Positions 11,583-21,438 of a stretch of 64,000 nucleotides of DNA are shown here, in pieces (the stretch's first letter is position 1; every line of letters starts with the position of its first letter). The translations under genes were made by a program, and so were the position numbers. The notes beneath the pieces were generated by a model. It did no database searches. It saw nothing but the letters and a program-made list of their open reading frames with translations, and was not told the DNA's origin. Source of the DNA: Acanthaster planci (taxonomy: Eukaryota; Echinodermata; Asteroidea; Valvatida; Acanthasteridae); the NCBI RefSeq assembly GCF_001949145.1, contig NW_019091361.1, positions 3,839,823 to 3,903,822 of the forward strand. Reading direction: 5' to 3'.

Positions 11583-11604
11583 GTCTTAAACGCACGTTTA
11601 AGAC
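11583..11604. repeat. Second copy of the 22-bp near-palindrome
   Basis: Same GTCTTAAACG/CGTTTAAGAC arms as 5510-5531, and related flanks (GTGTTTGACTG before, GGCTC after). Confidence 0.6.
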
Positions 11605-11822
11605 CGGCTCAGGAGAATGGACACGACTAATGTTTACCATCGATTTGTAGCTGACTGTTAATCTCTTAGAATTCACGCAATAATTTGGACATAATAAAAG
11701 TCAATGGACAGTCTAATTCTGTGCAGAAACTAACAATCTATTTATTGCTTTAATGACACTTCAATCAGTTTTATGTTCACGGACAATTGGTTTTTGGATA
11801 ATTATAGTAAATTCTCTATGAC

Positions 11823-11891
11823 AACCACAAGTAAACCACAAGGCAAACCACAAGGTAAACCACAAGGCAACCCACAAGGTAACCCACAAGT
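11823..11891 (+). repeat. 12-bp tandem repeat (AACCACAAGGYA)
   Basis: Five to six units with a C/T and A/C drift. In one frame it reads as Gly-Lys/Asn-Pro-Gln repeats, but the surrounding 66-codon ORF has no other coding signal. Confidence 0.85.
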
Positions 11892-11929
11892 GTCATCCGC
11901 AGGTATCACCCACAACTTAAGTTTCTCAC

Positions 11930-12905
11930 TTATTGTACACTTTCTAGAAATCGGACCCGAGTTAATAGTTTAGCTTTATACTTACGTTTGAATGTTTGTT
12001 GGTTCCCAAGATTCTTTATAGAGGCGTCTATGGAATTCCATAGCCTGGGGCCCTCATGCTTGACTGTATTTTGTGTAAGAGTAGTACGTGCAAAAGAGTG
12101 ATGAAGTTTCTTGTGCTGTCTGTAAAAAAATCATTAAAATGAATAGTAATCAAGTGTAGCTATAGATTGCTGGTAGCAATACCTTCTACATCAATAGTAC
12201 TTATTTTCGGTTTAGAGTTAGTGCGGAGTATATGATTAATTATCTTCCAAGTATTTTAATTAATTATCTTCCAAGTATACTTGTAGTATCCTGAGAACAA
12301 TATATCATATCCTTTGGGGAACGCTTTTCATTAGATCACCGACAAGTGCATCTTGGGAAGGCTACCAACTGCATGAAAAAACACGACCGGAGAAACAGAG
12401 TTAGTTTATGTAGATACGGTCTGTCCTTGCTGTTATTCGTGTTTCTCTGTTAAGAAACATTACAATACTTTTCAACATGAGTGTTAAATACATCCATGAA
12501 CTTAGTGAATGCTAGATTAGTATCCTGTGTATTAAAGAGTGAGGACCAGAAATATTTGTGAAGTGCTTGTTTAAGGTTGGCTAGATTTTCGTGAGAATAA
12601 TCACGTATGGAAGTGACGCGTGGACTTGGACGCGTGGACTTGGACTTGACTTGACAGTCAAGCTAAAGGAAGTAAATATAGGACAATAATTGGATACATC
12701 TGCAACCAAGATCCCAGATTTAGGAGGTGGTAATATATTAGTGATCCTAGTTGGATTGGTAAGAAGTGGCAAACATGAGGAGTAAATTAAATCTAAGAAT
12801 TTCAGATCAGGTATAGATTAAAATCTCCTGAAATTAAGCAAGGCTCATTTTCATTTGTAATTAATTGGAAAAGGGTTTTAAAGTTGGTAATAAAACAAGC
12901 AAAGT
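11930..12905 (-). mobile_element. LINE (non-LTR retrotransposon) fragment, antisense
   Basis: Minus-strand reading shows an AP-endonuclease-like end: CLISGDFNL (about 12815-12845), then TNPTRIT and SGILVADVSNY near 12685-12765. A typical post-endonuclease stretch follows (ALHKYFWSSLFNTQDTNLAF). At the other end is the characteristic C-terminal tail of a LINE reverse transcriptase: GPRLWNSIDASIKNLG, then TFKRKYKAKLL (about 11950-12060). The reverse transcriptase core between them is missing, and stops and frameshifts are present. Assignment to a named clade is not possible by eye. Confidence 0.7.
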
Positions 12906-13691
12906 TTGCATCGGGGGTTTATATACAATCCCAGTTATAAGGTTGGCGGTCCCGTGGAAGTTTTAAAAAACGCAGCTCTGGTGTTTGTTGAGTGCTTGAT
13001 AAACACAATGGAACACAGCAGTGCACATGGACCATTTCGGATGATAATCAGGAATTTTTTTTGTGTCAGGTTGATACACACGCCATATAGTATACGTTAC
13101 AAACGCGTCACGTCGACGCGTTCCTGCAACATCCCCACCTTTCACCCACAATGCACCGCGGTAAACACTGCATTACGTCATTATGTTGTAGGTCTATTCC
13201 AAGTGACTAGCCTCTCCAGACCAAGGCCCAGCCCTCTCAACCACAAGGGCTTATCCAGGTCTGCAGGTCAACACAATATCTGTTTTACAGTGCTAGCACC
13301 AACCACAAGCTTCCAGACACATTGGCAAGTACCCAGACAATGGCCTGGTAAATTTTCCAAAGGGGAAAGGAGTATTTTAAAGGGGAGTAGGTATTCCGTG
13401 CATTAACGTAATGTAGTAGTGTTTTGTGTACAAATATAGGAGGATGATATAACCCCCCCGTTCCAGTCACTGCCAGGGCGATCCCATGATTGACACCCCT
13501 CTCAAAAGGTAGGTGGGGAAAGTAAGGAAAGTGACGGGAGTTCGATCAGGCAATGCGTGGCAGTGTGTAGAACAATCAGATCACGTGATTTCTGGGAGTA
13601 TTTGAGAGCAAGCTCCCACCTCAGAGGGACTATTTATATAAGAATTTTCATTCAGCCAGGTCTCACACAATCTATGTCCAGTCGTAAATAA
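12906..13691. other. Unassigned DNA before the retrotransposon
   Basis: It contains a 166-codon ORF (12906-13406) with no recognisable domain, signal peptide or compositional bias. I do not call it a gene. No repeat was recognised. Confidence 0.4.
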
Positions 13692-14109
13692 TGCAGTGGA
13701 CTATTTGTTTTCCCGTGGTTCCAAGTCAACGGCGCCACCGCCGACGGCGGAGTGGCTTCGGCGGCGCGCACCTGGCCTGGTTTTGGAATTTGGCTGGCGT
13801 GCGCTCCGGAAATAGGTAGCTATAAATAGATCGCTTTAATTAGCTTCAAATTTGTTGGGTACGCGGAAAAGGCTTGGCTGGATTCCAGGGATGAGTCAAT
13901 TGCTACAATGTTATACTTATCCACACGGTGTGCTTTTGTACATGGAGAACGATCAGTTGTGTTTTTGGAAGCTTTGTGGCAGGTAGCCGATCTTAATTTA
14001 TTAAAACAAGTAACTGAGTTTGGAGTTTAAAGCCTTGAGTGAACTGTGTCCCCCTTTCCAAGCGTTTGGCTGGATTGAGGGACAAGAGCCCAATTAGGTT
14101 TACGCTACA
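13692..14109 (+). repeat. 5' LTR
   Basis: 418 bp, TGCAGTGG...ACGCTACA. It contains TATAAATAG at about 13821, a likely promoter. It has about 12 bp of extra CCGCCGACGG sequence relative to the 3' LTR. Confidence 0.9.
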
Positions 14110-14111
14110 AT

Positions 14112-14128
14112 TGGTGGCAGCGGTGGGA
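14112..14128 (+). other. Primer-binding site, tRNA-Leu type
   Basis: TGGTGGCAGCGGTGGGA starts two bases after the LTR. It is complementary to a tRNA 3' end of TCCCACCGCTGCC plus ACCA. From memory this matches metazoan tRNA-Leu (the AATCCCACCGCTGCCA end) over 17 bases. Confidence 0.75.
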
Positions 14129-14159
14129 TAATTCTTGACTGTTCAACGGAGAAGTTTTT

Positions 14160-15389
14160 ATGGCGAGCTTTACGATGGAGCTCGCAAGAAATGTTGCGGA
14201 AGCCATCAGCAACATTTCCACTGAGATCGACCGGTTGGAGCGTTCAATTTTGGAAAGTTATGGAGCTACTCGTGGTTCCTCATTAGGAGCCAGGAGACGG
14301 CAACGCTGCGTACCGGAGACACCGGACCCCCTTTCCAAGGACCATAGCAGCAGGCGACGAAAACCACAAAGCTTGTGGAAGCGCAAAAAGAAACTCGCGT
14401 CAGATCTTCGCGAACAGTGGCGGGCAGTGTGCAGTGAGTCTGACAGTGATGACCACCATTCTGACTGTCCTCAATCTCCAGCTCCGCCCCACCCGACTGA
14501 GGCATGCTGCGGTTGCAAACCTCGTAATGTGGGCGGGCACACGGCATTGCATACTGATACCACTGCTGGTGGATACAGTGCTGCAAATGCGGTTGACCAG
14601 CATGCAAACTTGGAACACACCGCAGCAGCACCGCGAGTAAAGGTTCGAAAGTATGACGGGTCGTCATGCATTGAGGATTACCTGGTGCACCTGGTCAGCA
14701 GGATCAACTGTTGGAATCAGGAGCAGAGGGCGGACTATCTGATGGTCGCCCTGAAAGGCCCAGGGCTGGAAGTTGCATGTTCCTTGCCAAGAGAGTCCCA
14801 GTCGTCCTTGGACGAGTTAGTCAAGGCCCTTGAGCGACGATTTGGGACTGCAAAACATGGCATTCGTCACCGCGCTGAACTGACTTCACGGAAAAGGCGT
14901 ACAGGGGAGACTATGGCCGAGTTGGGCCGAGCCATCAGAAAGTTGGTCCGCCGAACCTACCCTTACAGAAGCTCCAAGTTTACGGAGGATTTTGCACTTA
15001 AACAGTTTAAGAACGCGCTGGACGACACTGACCTCAAACGAGCACTATTCCAAGGGAAGCCGCCGCTTGACGAAGCTGTAGAGATTTTTGCAGAGGCTAA
15101 AGCATGGTTCAAGACGGAGAAGGCTGGACGATCAAGGACAGTTATGTCCAACGCCAACGCGGTGAAATCTGCGGAGCCTGCGCAAACTGATGAGGTGGCA
15201 ACAATGGTGCGTGAACTTTTGGAAATACAGCGCCGTGGCAAAGGAATAAAGAAGGCCGATGACTGGATGCCAGGATGCTGGAGGTGCGGTAGCCCGGACC
15301 ATTTTTGGGCCCAATGTCCCCACCTAAAGGACGACCAGCAACCGTTAAACAAGGTAAGGCAGGTCTCAGGGCCGGAAGTCCAGCCATAG
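14160..15389 (+). CDS. Gag-like ORF with CCHC zinc knuckle (intact)
   Basis: This is an uninterrupted 409-codon ORF starting 31 bases after the primer site. The N-terminal part is basic and Ser-rich. The middle (about residues 160-320) resembles the retrotransposon gag fold, with VRKYDGSSCIEDYL and RADYLMVALKG. The C-terminus has a zinc knuckle CWRCGSPDHFWAQC, spacing C-x2-C-x4-H-x4-C, at residues 373-386. It would assemble particles and bind element RNA. It is the only long reading frame of this element without a break, which is notable beside a wrecked polymerase region. Confidence 0.85.
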   Translation: MASFTMELARNVAEAISNISTEIDRLERSILESYGATRGSSLGARRRQRCVPETPDPLSKDHSSRRRKPQSLWKRKKKLASDLREQWRAVCSESDSDDHHSDCPQSPAPPHPTEACCGCKPRNVGGHTALHTDTTAGGYSAANAVDQHANLEHTAAAPRVKVRKYDGSSCIEDYLVHLVSRINCWNQEQRADYLMVALKGPGLEVACSLPRESQSSLDELVKALERRFGTAKHGIRHRAELTSRKRRTGETMAELGRAIRKLVRRTYPYRSSKFTEDFALKQFKNALDDTDLKRALFQGKPPLDEAVEIFAEAKAWFKTEKAGRSRTVMSNANAVKSAEPAQTDEVATMVRELLEIQRRGKGIKKADDWMPGCWRCGSPDHFWAQCPHLKDDQQPLNKVRQVSGPEVQP

Positions 15390-15415
15390 ATATCCAGAGG
15401 CCCAGTGAACCTTAA

Positions 15416-15814
15416 GTGAAGGCAGTTCCGCCGCCGATGATGGTAACCTCGCCGCCGGTGTATGCAGTTCCGCCGCCGGCATGGGTAGCCTCGCCGCCGG
15501 TGCAGGCAGATCCTCTACCGGCATGGGTAGCCTCGCCTCTGGCGCAGGCAGTCCCACCGCCGAGACGGACAGCCTCTCCGCTGGCGCAGGCAGTTCCGCA
15601 GCCGAGTTGGACAGCCCCGCCGCCGGCACGGGTGACCCCGCCGCCGGAGCGGGCGGTCCCACCTCCGGTGTTGACTGTCCCATCACCGCCTGGTGTTGCC
15701 ATAAGACCGACATCTTCTCATGAATCGGGACTGTATGTCAGAGGAGAGATTATGGACATGGCTGTGAGCTTCTTGATTGACACTGGCGCAACGGAAAGCT
15801 TCATCTCCTCCTAG
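15416..15814 (+). pseudogene. Proline/alanine-rich linker and aspartic protease, truncated
   Basis: The first part is a GC-rich minisatellite (about 15425-15690, units near 24 bp) that reads as Pro-Pro-Ala-Val repeats and is open in several frames. It is followed by a retropepsin start, with the active-site motif LIDTGATESF at about 15774-15803. The frame stops at 15812-15814. Protease-like sequence continues after it to about 15960. Confidence 0.7.
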
Positions 15815-16591
15815 TTGTTTCACAGGACGAACTCAGACTCGAGGCCTACACTCATGCAAGCAGATCGCAAATTTCGCCGGGCTGATGGAAGCGAACTGCA
15901 AATCACTGGGCGAGTAAAACTGCCCATAAAGATAGGGGCAGTCAGATCCTACATGGCGTTTGGGTAGCTGACGTGAGTGATACTGCCATCCTGGGACTGC
16001 ATTTCTTGCGGGAAAACAAATGCCAGCTAATCTGGGAGGAGGAGTGTCTCACCGTCGGTAACTTCAAGGTCCCTCTGCGGAAGTATCCAGAGGTGCCTGC
16101 AGCCTGTCGGGTGCGGATTACTTTGTCGACATTGATTTATGTCGTTGTGCCCCCTTCTTTTGAAATGCTACTGGAGTGCCAAGTTGCCAGCGATGGAGGT
16201 GAGCTGCCGACATGGAGTGTGCTGCAGAATAGAGAGACGGTCGTCGAGAATCGGGTCGTCGAGTGGTTGTTGTGGCCAATGCTCTTGTGCATACCCGGGA
16301 CAAACGTGTTCCAGTGAGACTCTTAAACGTATCGCATGAAGCACTCATGCTCAGAGAGGGGACTGCTGCCGCCATCCTGGAACCGGTGGATAGCGTTGCA
16401 ATACTGGAACACACAGAACAAGAAAAACAAGAGGCAAGCGAGAGTGAAGAGCTGGGAGTACCTGAACACCTGTCTTCACTGTTTGAGTCCAGCTTCGTAG
16501 GGTTAACGGTTGATGAGCGAGCTGGACTTGCAGCTTTACTGAGATAGTTCAGTGACGTGTTCTCTACTGGGCAGACAAAGAAATAGCAAAA

Positions 16592-17350
16592 ATGCTTTTG
16601 CAGGGTGTCATTGAGCAATCGGAGAGCCCATGGAGTTCACCGCTTGTCCTGGTGAGGAAGAAGGACGGGTCTGTCCGAGTGTGCATTGACTATCAAAGGC
16701 TGAACGAGGTTACAGTGAAGGACGCACACCCACTCCCGCGAATAGAGGACAGCCTTGACTCACTGGCAGGGTCCAAATTCTTCTCTACCCTGGACCTTGC
16801 TTCAAGGTACTGGCAGGTAGAGGTAGCTGAGGAGGCCGAAGACTGCCTTTAGTACCAGACGAGGTGGGCTGTACCAGTTTATTACCATGCCTTTCGGGTC
16901 GTGCAACGCGCCCTCCACTTTTGAGCGCTTGATGGAGCGTATCCTTGCGGGGTTGCAATGGCGAGTGGCTGTTTTGTACCTCGATAACGCCGTCGTTTTT
17001 GGACGGTCGTTTGATGAACACATGCAAAGGCTATGCCTAGTTTTCTAGAGGCTTCGTGAGGCCAGCCTGAAGTTGAAACCCAAAAAGTATTGGCTTCTCC
17101 AGCGAGAGGTAGAGTTCCTCGGTCATGTCGTCTCTCCAGCGGGGGTTGCTACCGACCTTGGAAAGGTTCGTGCTGTACAAGACTGGCCCCAGCCGGCCGC
17201 TGTTGCTGATGTTCAAAGCTTTCTTGGATTGGTGTCATACTACTGGCGGTTTATTGAGGGCTTCGCTCAAATTGCTCGACCCTTGCACCAGATCACCGAG
17301 AAGGGTAGGCCATTCTGGTGGACCATGGAATGCCAGGAAGCGTTTGAGGC
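16592..17350 (+). pseudogene. Reverse transcriptase domain, frameshifted
   Basis: Conserved Ty3/gypsy blocks appear in succession: PWSSPLVLVRKKDGSVRVC, DYQRLNEVT, HPLPRIEDSLDSL and FSTLDLASRYWQV. After a stop/frame change come FITMPFG and the catalytic box, here YLDNAV instead of YxDD (second Asp replaced by Asn, codon 16986-16988). Then come LKPKKYWLL, VEFLGHVVSPAGV and FLGLVSYYWRFI. At least one stop (17046-17048) and a frameshift near 16850 break it. Confidence 0.85.
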
Positions 17351-17740
17351 GTTAAAGCATCCCATATCCTGGCCCATCCAATCCCAGGAAAGGAGTTCAT
17401 CCTCGACACTGATGCCAGCGGGTCTGCAGTTGGTGATGTGCTGTCAAAAGCAGAGCCTTGACCAAGCAGGAGAGGAATTATTGCGTGACGAGAAAGGAAC
17501 TGCTGGTCATTGTGCCCTTTGTAAAGAAGTACCATCATTATCTTTATGAGACTCGCTTCAGGGTTTGTACAGATCACCGGACCCTGGAGTGGATGTTTGG
17601 TGCTCGAGATCCCAAGGACAGCATGCAAGATGGCTACAGAAGCTCAGCATCTATGACTTTGTCATTGAGCATCGTTCCGGTAGACGTCCAGGAAATGCTG
17701 ATGCATTGTCCAGGAAATGACTCCCTAACTATGACCACGT
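17351..17740 (+). pseudogene. RNase H domain remnants
   Basis: Pieces in alternating frames: a DTDASG motif near 17408-17425, a YCVTRKELL block (about 17482-17508) and DHRTLEWMF (about 17572-17600). All are typical of retroelement RNase H. Multiple frame changes separate them. Confidence 0.7.
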
Positions 17741-18104
17741 ATCGATGGAGGAAATCAGCCCCGGCACTAAGGTGAGCATTAAAGATTTGCGACAGCCCCA
17801 GATGAATCACGTAGGGCGCAGCGTGGTGCAGGCAACTTCCCGGCCGGCACAGGACACCCCACCATTGGAGAAGGCAACTGGGTCCCCGGGTCCGGTAGCC
17901 TCTCCACAGGTGACAACAGCCCAGCCCCCGGAGATAGTAGCCTCACTGCCGAAACAAACACTGAAGGCAGTGCATCGACCAGGGGGAGATGCAGAGCTAG
18001 GAGGTTCCAGGTAGCGTCCAGATGCCAATGCCACAGAGGTTAGTTATGAGCAGCTGGCCAGGTCACAGCGATGTAATGAGGACTTGAAGGAAGTGCTGCA
18101 GTGA

Positions 18105-18770
18105 GTGGTGCATGGTCGACGGCCGTCCTGGGAGAGTGTGGCACCCTTGAGCAAAGGGATCAAATTCTGGCCGGCTCGCTTTAAGCAGCTGGTGGTAGAG
18201 CAAAAAGCCCTGTGTATCCAGTGGGAGCCCAGTCGACCAGCTGAAAAGCCCCGACTGAGAATTTTGGAACCCCGGGAACTGCAACCTGCCATACTGAGGC
18301 ATTATCATGACGAGAAAACCGGAGGACATCTCGGTGTTGCAAAAAACTTTGCTAAACTGTGCAGAAGCAACTTCAATTGGTCTTCTATGCGTCAGTCGGC
18401 TCGCCGCTGGGTCCAACGGTGCCTACAGTGTCAGAGACGGAAACCGCCAGGTGGGGCCCCTCCCTCCCACTGGCCAGGGTAACCGGTACATCATCGTGGT
18501 GGGAGACTATTTCACCAAGTGGACTGAGTGTTATGCAGTTCCATCACACTGCCAAGACCGTTGCAACCAAACTCGTGGATGAGTTCGTCGCCAGGTTCGG
18601 TGTTCCCTAGAAGTCCACTCCGACCAAGGGAGGGAATTCGAATCTGAGATTTACACAGAACTGTGCTAAATCCTCGGCCTCATAAAGACCCGCACCACTC
18701 CATACTACCCCAGGTCCGCCGGAATGATTGAGCGTTTCAACTGGACGATCGAAGCCATGCTGAGTCTGTG
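18105..18770 (+). pseudogene. Integrase: HHCC zinc domain and DDE core, frameshifted
   Basis: The zinc domain shows HYHDEKTGGHLG followed by WVQRCLQCQRR. The catalytic core shows VVGDYFTKW (first Asp, about 18496-18523), then SDQGREF (second Asp, about 18622-18645) and GMIERFN (the Glu, about 18721-18742). The pieces lie in different frames, so no intact integrase is made. Confidence 0.85.
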
Positions 18771-19045
18771 GGTGAAAAAAATCACAGCCTGACTGGGACG
18801 AGCATATTGTATATTGTGTACTGGAAGTTGGCAGATCATGACACTACAAAGGAGACACCCAATGCGATGATGTTGGCCGCGAGGTGAGGATGCCGGTAGA
18901 CCTACTGTTAGGTGCCACCCCAGAAGAGACCCATATTAATCCATGTGAGTACGCCCAAAATCTTCAAGAGAAGTTGAAGTTGGCCCACGAGGTTGCCAGG
19001 AAGCCAGCAGTACACAAATGAGGGGCCCAGAAGAAGCATTACGAA

Positions 19046-19429
19046 TTGAATGCACTGCAGGGGGTCTATAACAAGGGAGATGTGGTGTGGCTCCATTGCA
19101 AGGCAAAGAAGAAGGGAATTTGCCCAAAGATGACCCTAAGCTGGACTGGTCCCTTCGTCGTACTGGAGAGACTGTCTGATGTGGTGTACAGGATTCGGAA
19201 AACCCCTCTTTCCAGTCCGCAGGTGGTTCACGCAGACAGGCTGAAGTATGCGAAGGAGTTAGTGCAGGGGACTGTGGATTCAAAGAGTTTGAACTGGCAT
19301 CACCATCAAGACAGCCAGGAAGCCCCAGCGCGGGCGGCCCCTCCGCCGAAGCGGACAATCAACGGCATGCGACTTGCTCAGATCCGAAGAGAAGCGACCA
19401 CGAACGCGCCGAGGCAGAGCAGTTCGTAA
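19046..19429 (+). pseudogene. Integrase C-terminal GPY-like domain
   Basis: An open 127-codon stretch holds GDVVWLHC, WTGPFVVLERLSD, VYRIR and VVHADRLK. This is the standard C-terminal domain of Ty3/gypsy integrases that helps bind DNA. It is cut off from the core by frame breaks upstream. Confidence 0.8.
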
Positions 19430-20493
19430 GCCCCAGCGATACTTGCAGCAAGTGTACCCTTGCCCTAACCGTAATAAGCCTGCAGAGGGCGCTATCGACC
19501 ATCATCATTAACACATTGAGCTGGGACGGGAACAGAAAGTGATGGAACAACAGTAGTAGTGCGGACAACAGTATGCGTCGTCTTACAATAGATACAGACA
19601 TGAGAAAGCAGCGCATGAAGGGCGGTCCTTTCGTTATGGACAATGCCCCCAGAGCTACAGGCAGGCTGACTACCTGGCTTGACACGCCAGATCCCACGAG
19701 GCGGCAGCCGGTGGAGGGGCCTAATTCGACATTAACCAACATTCTCGTGGACAGCCAAGTTGCGATAAAATTAATGGACACTTATTCAGACATCTTTCTA
19801 ACGGTGATTTGTATAGTTAACTATAACTCTCTTTCGTGTCTTCTGATAATGTTAACTGTTAGTGCCAAAATAAATCCCGTGAAAGTATTATAGCGCCCTC
19901 TGTTGTTCACAGACATTTAGGCTGTAATGATGGGATGTCAACGCGGGGCATTGCTCGTTTTTTCATGAGCTGAGTGGAATTGACGGTGGAGGAAAAAAGT
20001 TTTTTCAACTTCTGCATCTTTCTCCTAGGTTAATCTCTTGAAGGAATTGAAGGAAAGAATTTGGAAGCCTCTGTAAGACTAAGAGCTTTGTAACCCTTTG
20101 TACAAGTACCTTTTATAAACGTTTAACTAGCGTTTATCACATGTATGGAGTTTTGACAAGTTACGCAGAATTACAATTTGGAAGAGACAGTTGAAACGTA
20201 CACCAGCGTGAACTATTGCCTTTATTTTAGTGCACAGTATAGACTGATATAGCTTCAAAGAACTGCTAGAGCATTGGAAACTTCTGGGTATGCTTGCAGG
20301 CCCAGTCCATTCACTCAATTACTAGATGTACGTGAAACAGAGAGAAGGTGGGCAATAGAGTACGTTAAGAAGGGCCCATGAACCGATAAAAGGGCACGTA
20401 CACTAACTAAACGTTATTTAAATAGCTTTTCAAAAAAATTTAATAAGAAGGAAAAGTGTTTGTTACCCCTATTTAGGAGAATAGGCCATTTTT
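19430..20493. other. 3' non-coding part of the retrotransposon
   Basis: No domain was recognised. Short ORFs (19573-19893 plus, 19359-19781 minus) overlap each other and look accidental. Two AGAGGGCGC-type motifs (about 19485, 19891) face each other here. Confidence 0.5.
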
Positions 20494-20504
20494 GGGAGGG
20501 GCAG
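20494..20504 (+). other. Polypurine tract
   Basis: GGGAGGGGCAG sits immediately before the 3' LTR, the expected site for plus-strand priming. Confidence 0.75.
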
Positions 20505-21348
20505 TGTAGTGGACTATTTGTTTTCCATAGTTCCAAGTCAACGGCGCCACCGGAGTGGCTCCGGCGACGCGCACCTGGCTGGCCTGGTTTTGGAATTTGG
20601 CCGGCGCGCGCTCCGAAAATAGGTAGCTATAAATAGATCGCTTCAATTGGCTTGTTTTGTTGGGTACGCGGGAAGGGCTTGGCTGGATTCCAGGACTGGG
20701 TCAATAGAGGGATCCCAATACGAAGCTTTTAGCGTCGATCTGCGCACTTGCGCGTTTGAAAACGAGGCTGTATGTGTCAGTTTTCAATTCTTAATCCGAT
20801 CAGACGATTGAAAGTAAGGAGTCGAGACACAGAATACATAAAGGTATGATAAATTTAGACTTTTCAGGCTGCAAATTTTTGTGGAAGAGTCTTTTAGGAT
20901 GACTCGACACGTATTATCAAAAGAAAAAATAACGACAATTTACCGCGAACTAACGTACCTGCGATGGTCGTGTATCTTGTCCAGTGGGCGTGGTTTAAAC
21001 TGAAGTGGTGTCACTTACGAACGGGATACTGTATGTACTGTGTCGACTCCGCGGGCGGGCGATAAAGTTCAACACAGAGAGCCTCGGTTTCGATGCATGT
21101 ATGCGCAGACGGCGCTAATGTGAAATCCCTATATACTATTGCTTCAATGTTATACTTTTCCTGACAGTGTGCTTTTGTATGTGGAGAACGATCAGTTGTC
21201 TTTTTGGAAGCTTTGTGGCAGGTAGCCGATCTTAATTTATTGAAATAAGTAACTGAGTTTGGAGTTTAAAGCCTTGATAGAGCTGTGTCCCCTTTTTCAA
21301 GCGTTTGGCTGGATTGGAGGATAAGAGCCCAATTAGGTTTACGCTATA
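20505..21348 (+). repeat. 3' LTR, split by a nested element
   Basis: It matches the 5' LTR over 20505-20704 and about 21138-21348. The 429-bp inverted-repeat element at 20705-21133 interrupts it after GGGTCAA. It ends ACGCTATA where the 5' LTR has ACGCTACA. Confidence 0.85.
20705..21133. mobile_element. MITE-like element inside the 3' LTR
   Basis: Its ends are inverted repeats of about 55-60 bp. The left begins TAGAGGGATCCCAATACG; the right, read in reverse complement, begins TATAGGGATTTCACATTAGC. Both lead to TCTGCGCA and GAGGCT blocks. It has no transposase ORF. A half copy lies at 6360-6572 in reverse orientation. Confidence 0.75.
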
Positions 21349-21438
21349 ATAATAATAATTAAGGTATCTTAGGGTTGTTTATTTCTGAAGTCACGCATGT
21401 TTTTGTTACGTCAAGAGACACTGGGCCAATCACGTCAA

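Larger units (their letters stand above)
13692..21348 (+). mobile_element. Ty3/gypsy LTR retrotransposon, degenerate
   Basis: Two direct LTRs begin TG and end CA (TA in the 3' copy). They flank, in order, a primer site, gag with a zinc knuckle, protease, reverse transcriptase, RNase H, integrase with HHCC and DDE parts, and a GPY-like integrase tail: the Ty3/gypsy order. A 4-bp candidate target duplication ATAA lies at 13688-13691 and 21349-21352. The polymerase region is broken by several stops and frame changes and the LTRs differ by substitutions and indels, so the copy is old and not autonomous. It lies between the two segmental copies. Confidence 0.9.

Noticed and set aside
12906-13406. 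166-codon ORF
   Set aside because: Long for chance but no recognisable motif, no paralog in the window, and it lies between transposon remnants.
14266-14667. Minus-strand ORFs overlapping gag
   Set aside because: Shadows of the gag reading frame.
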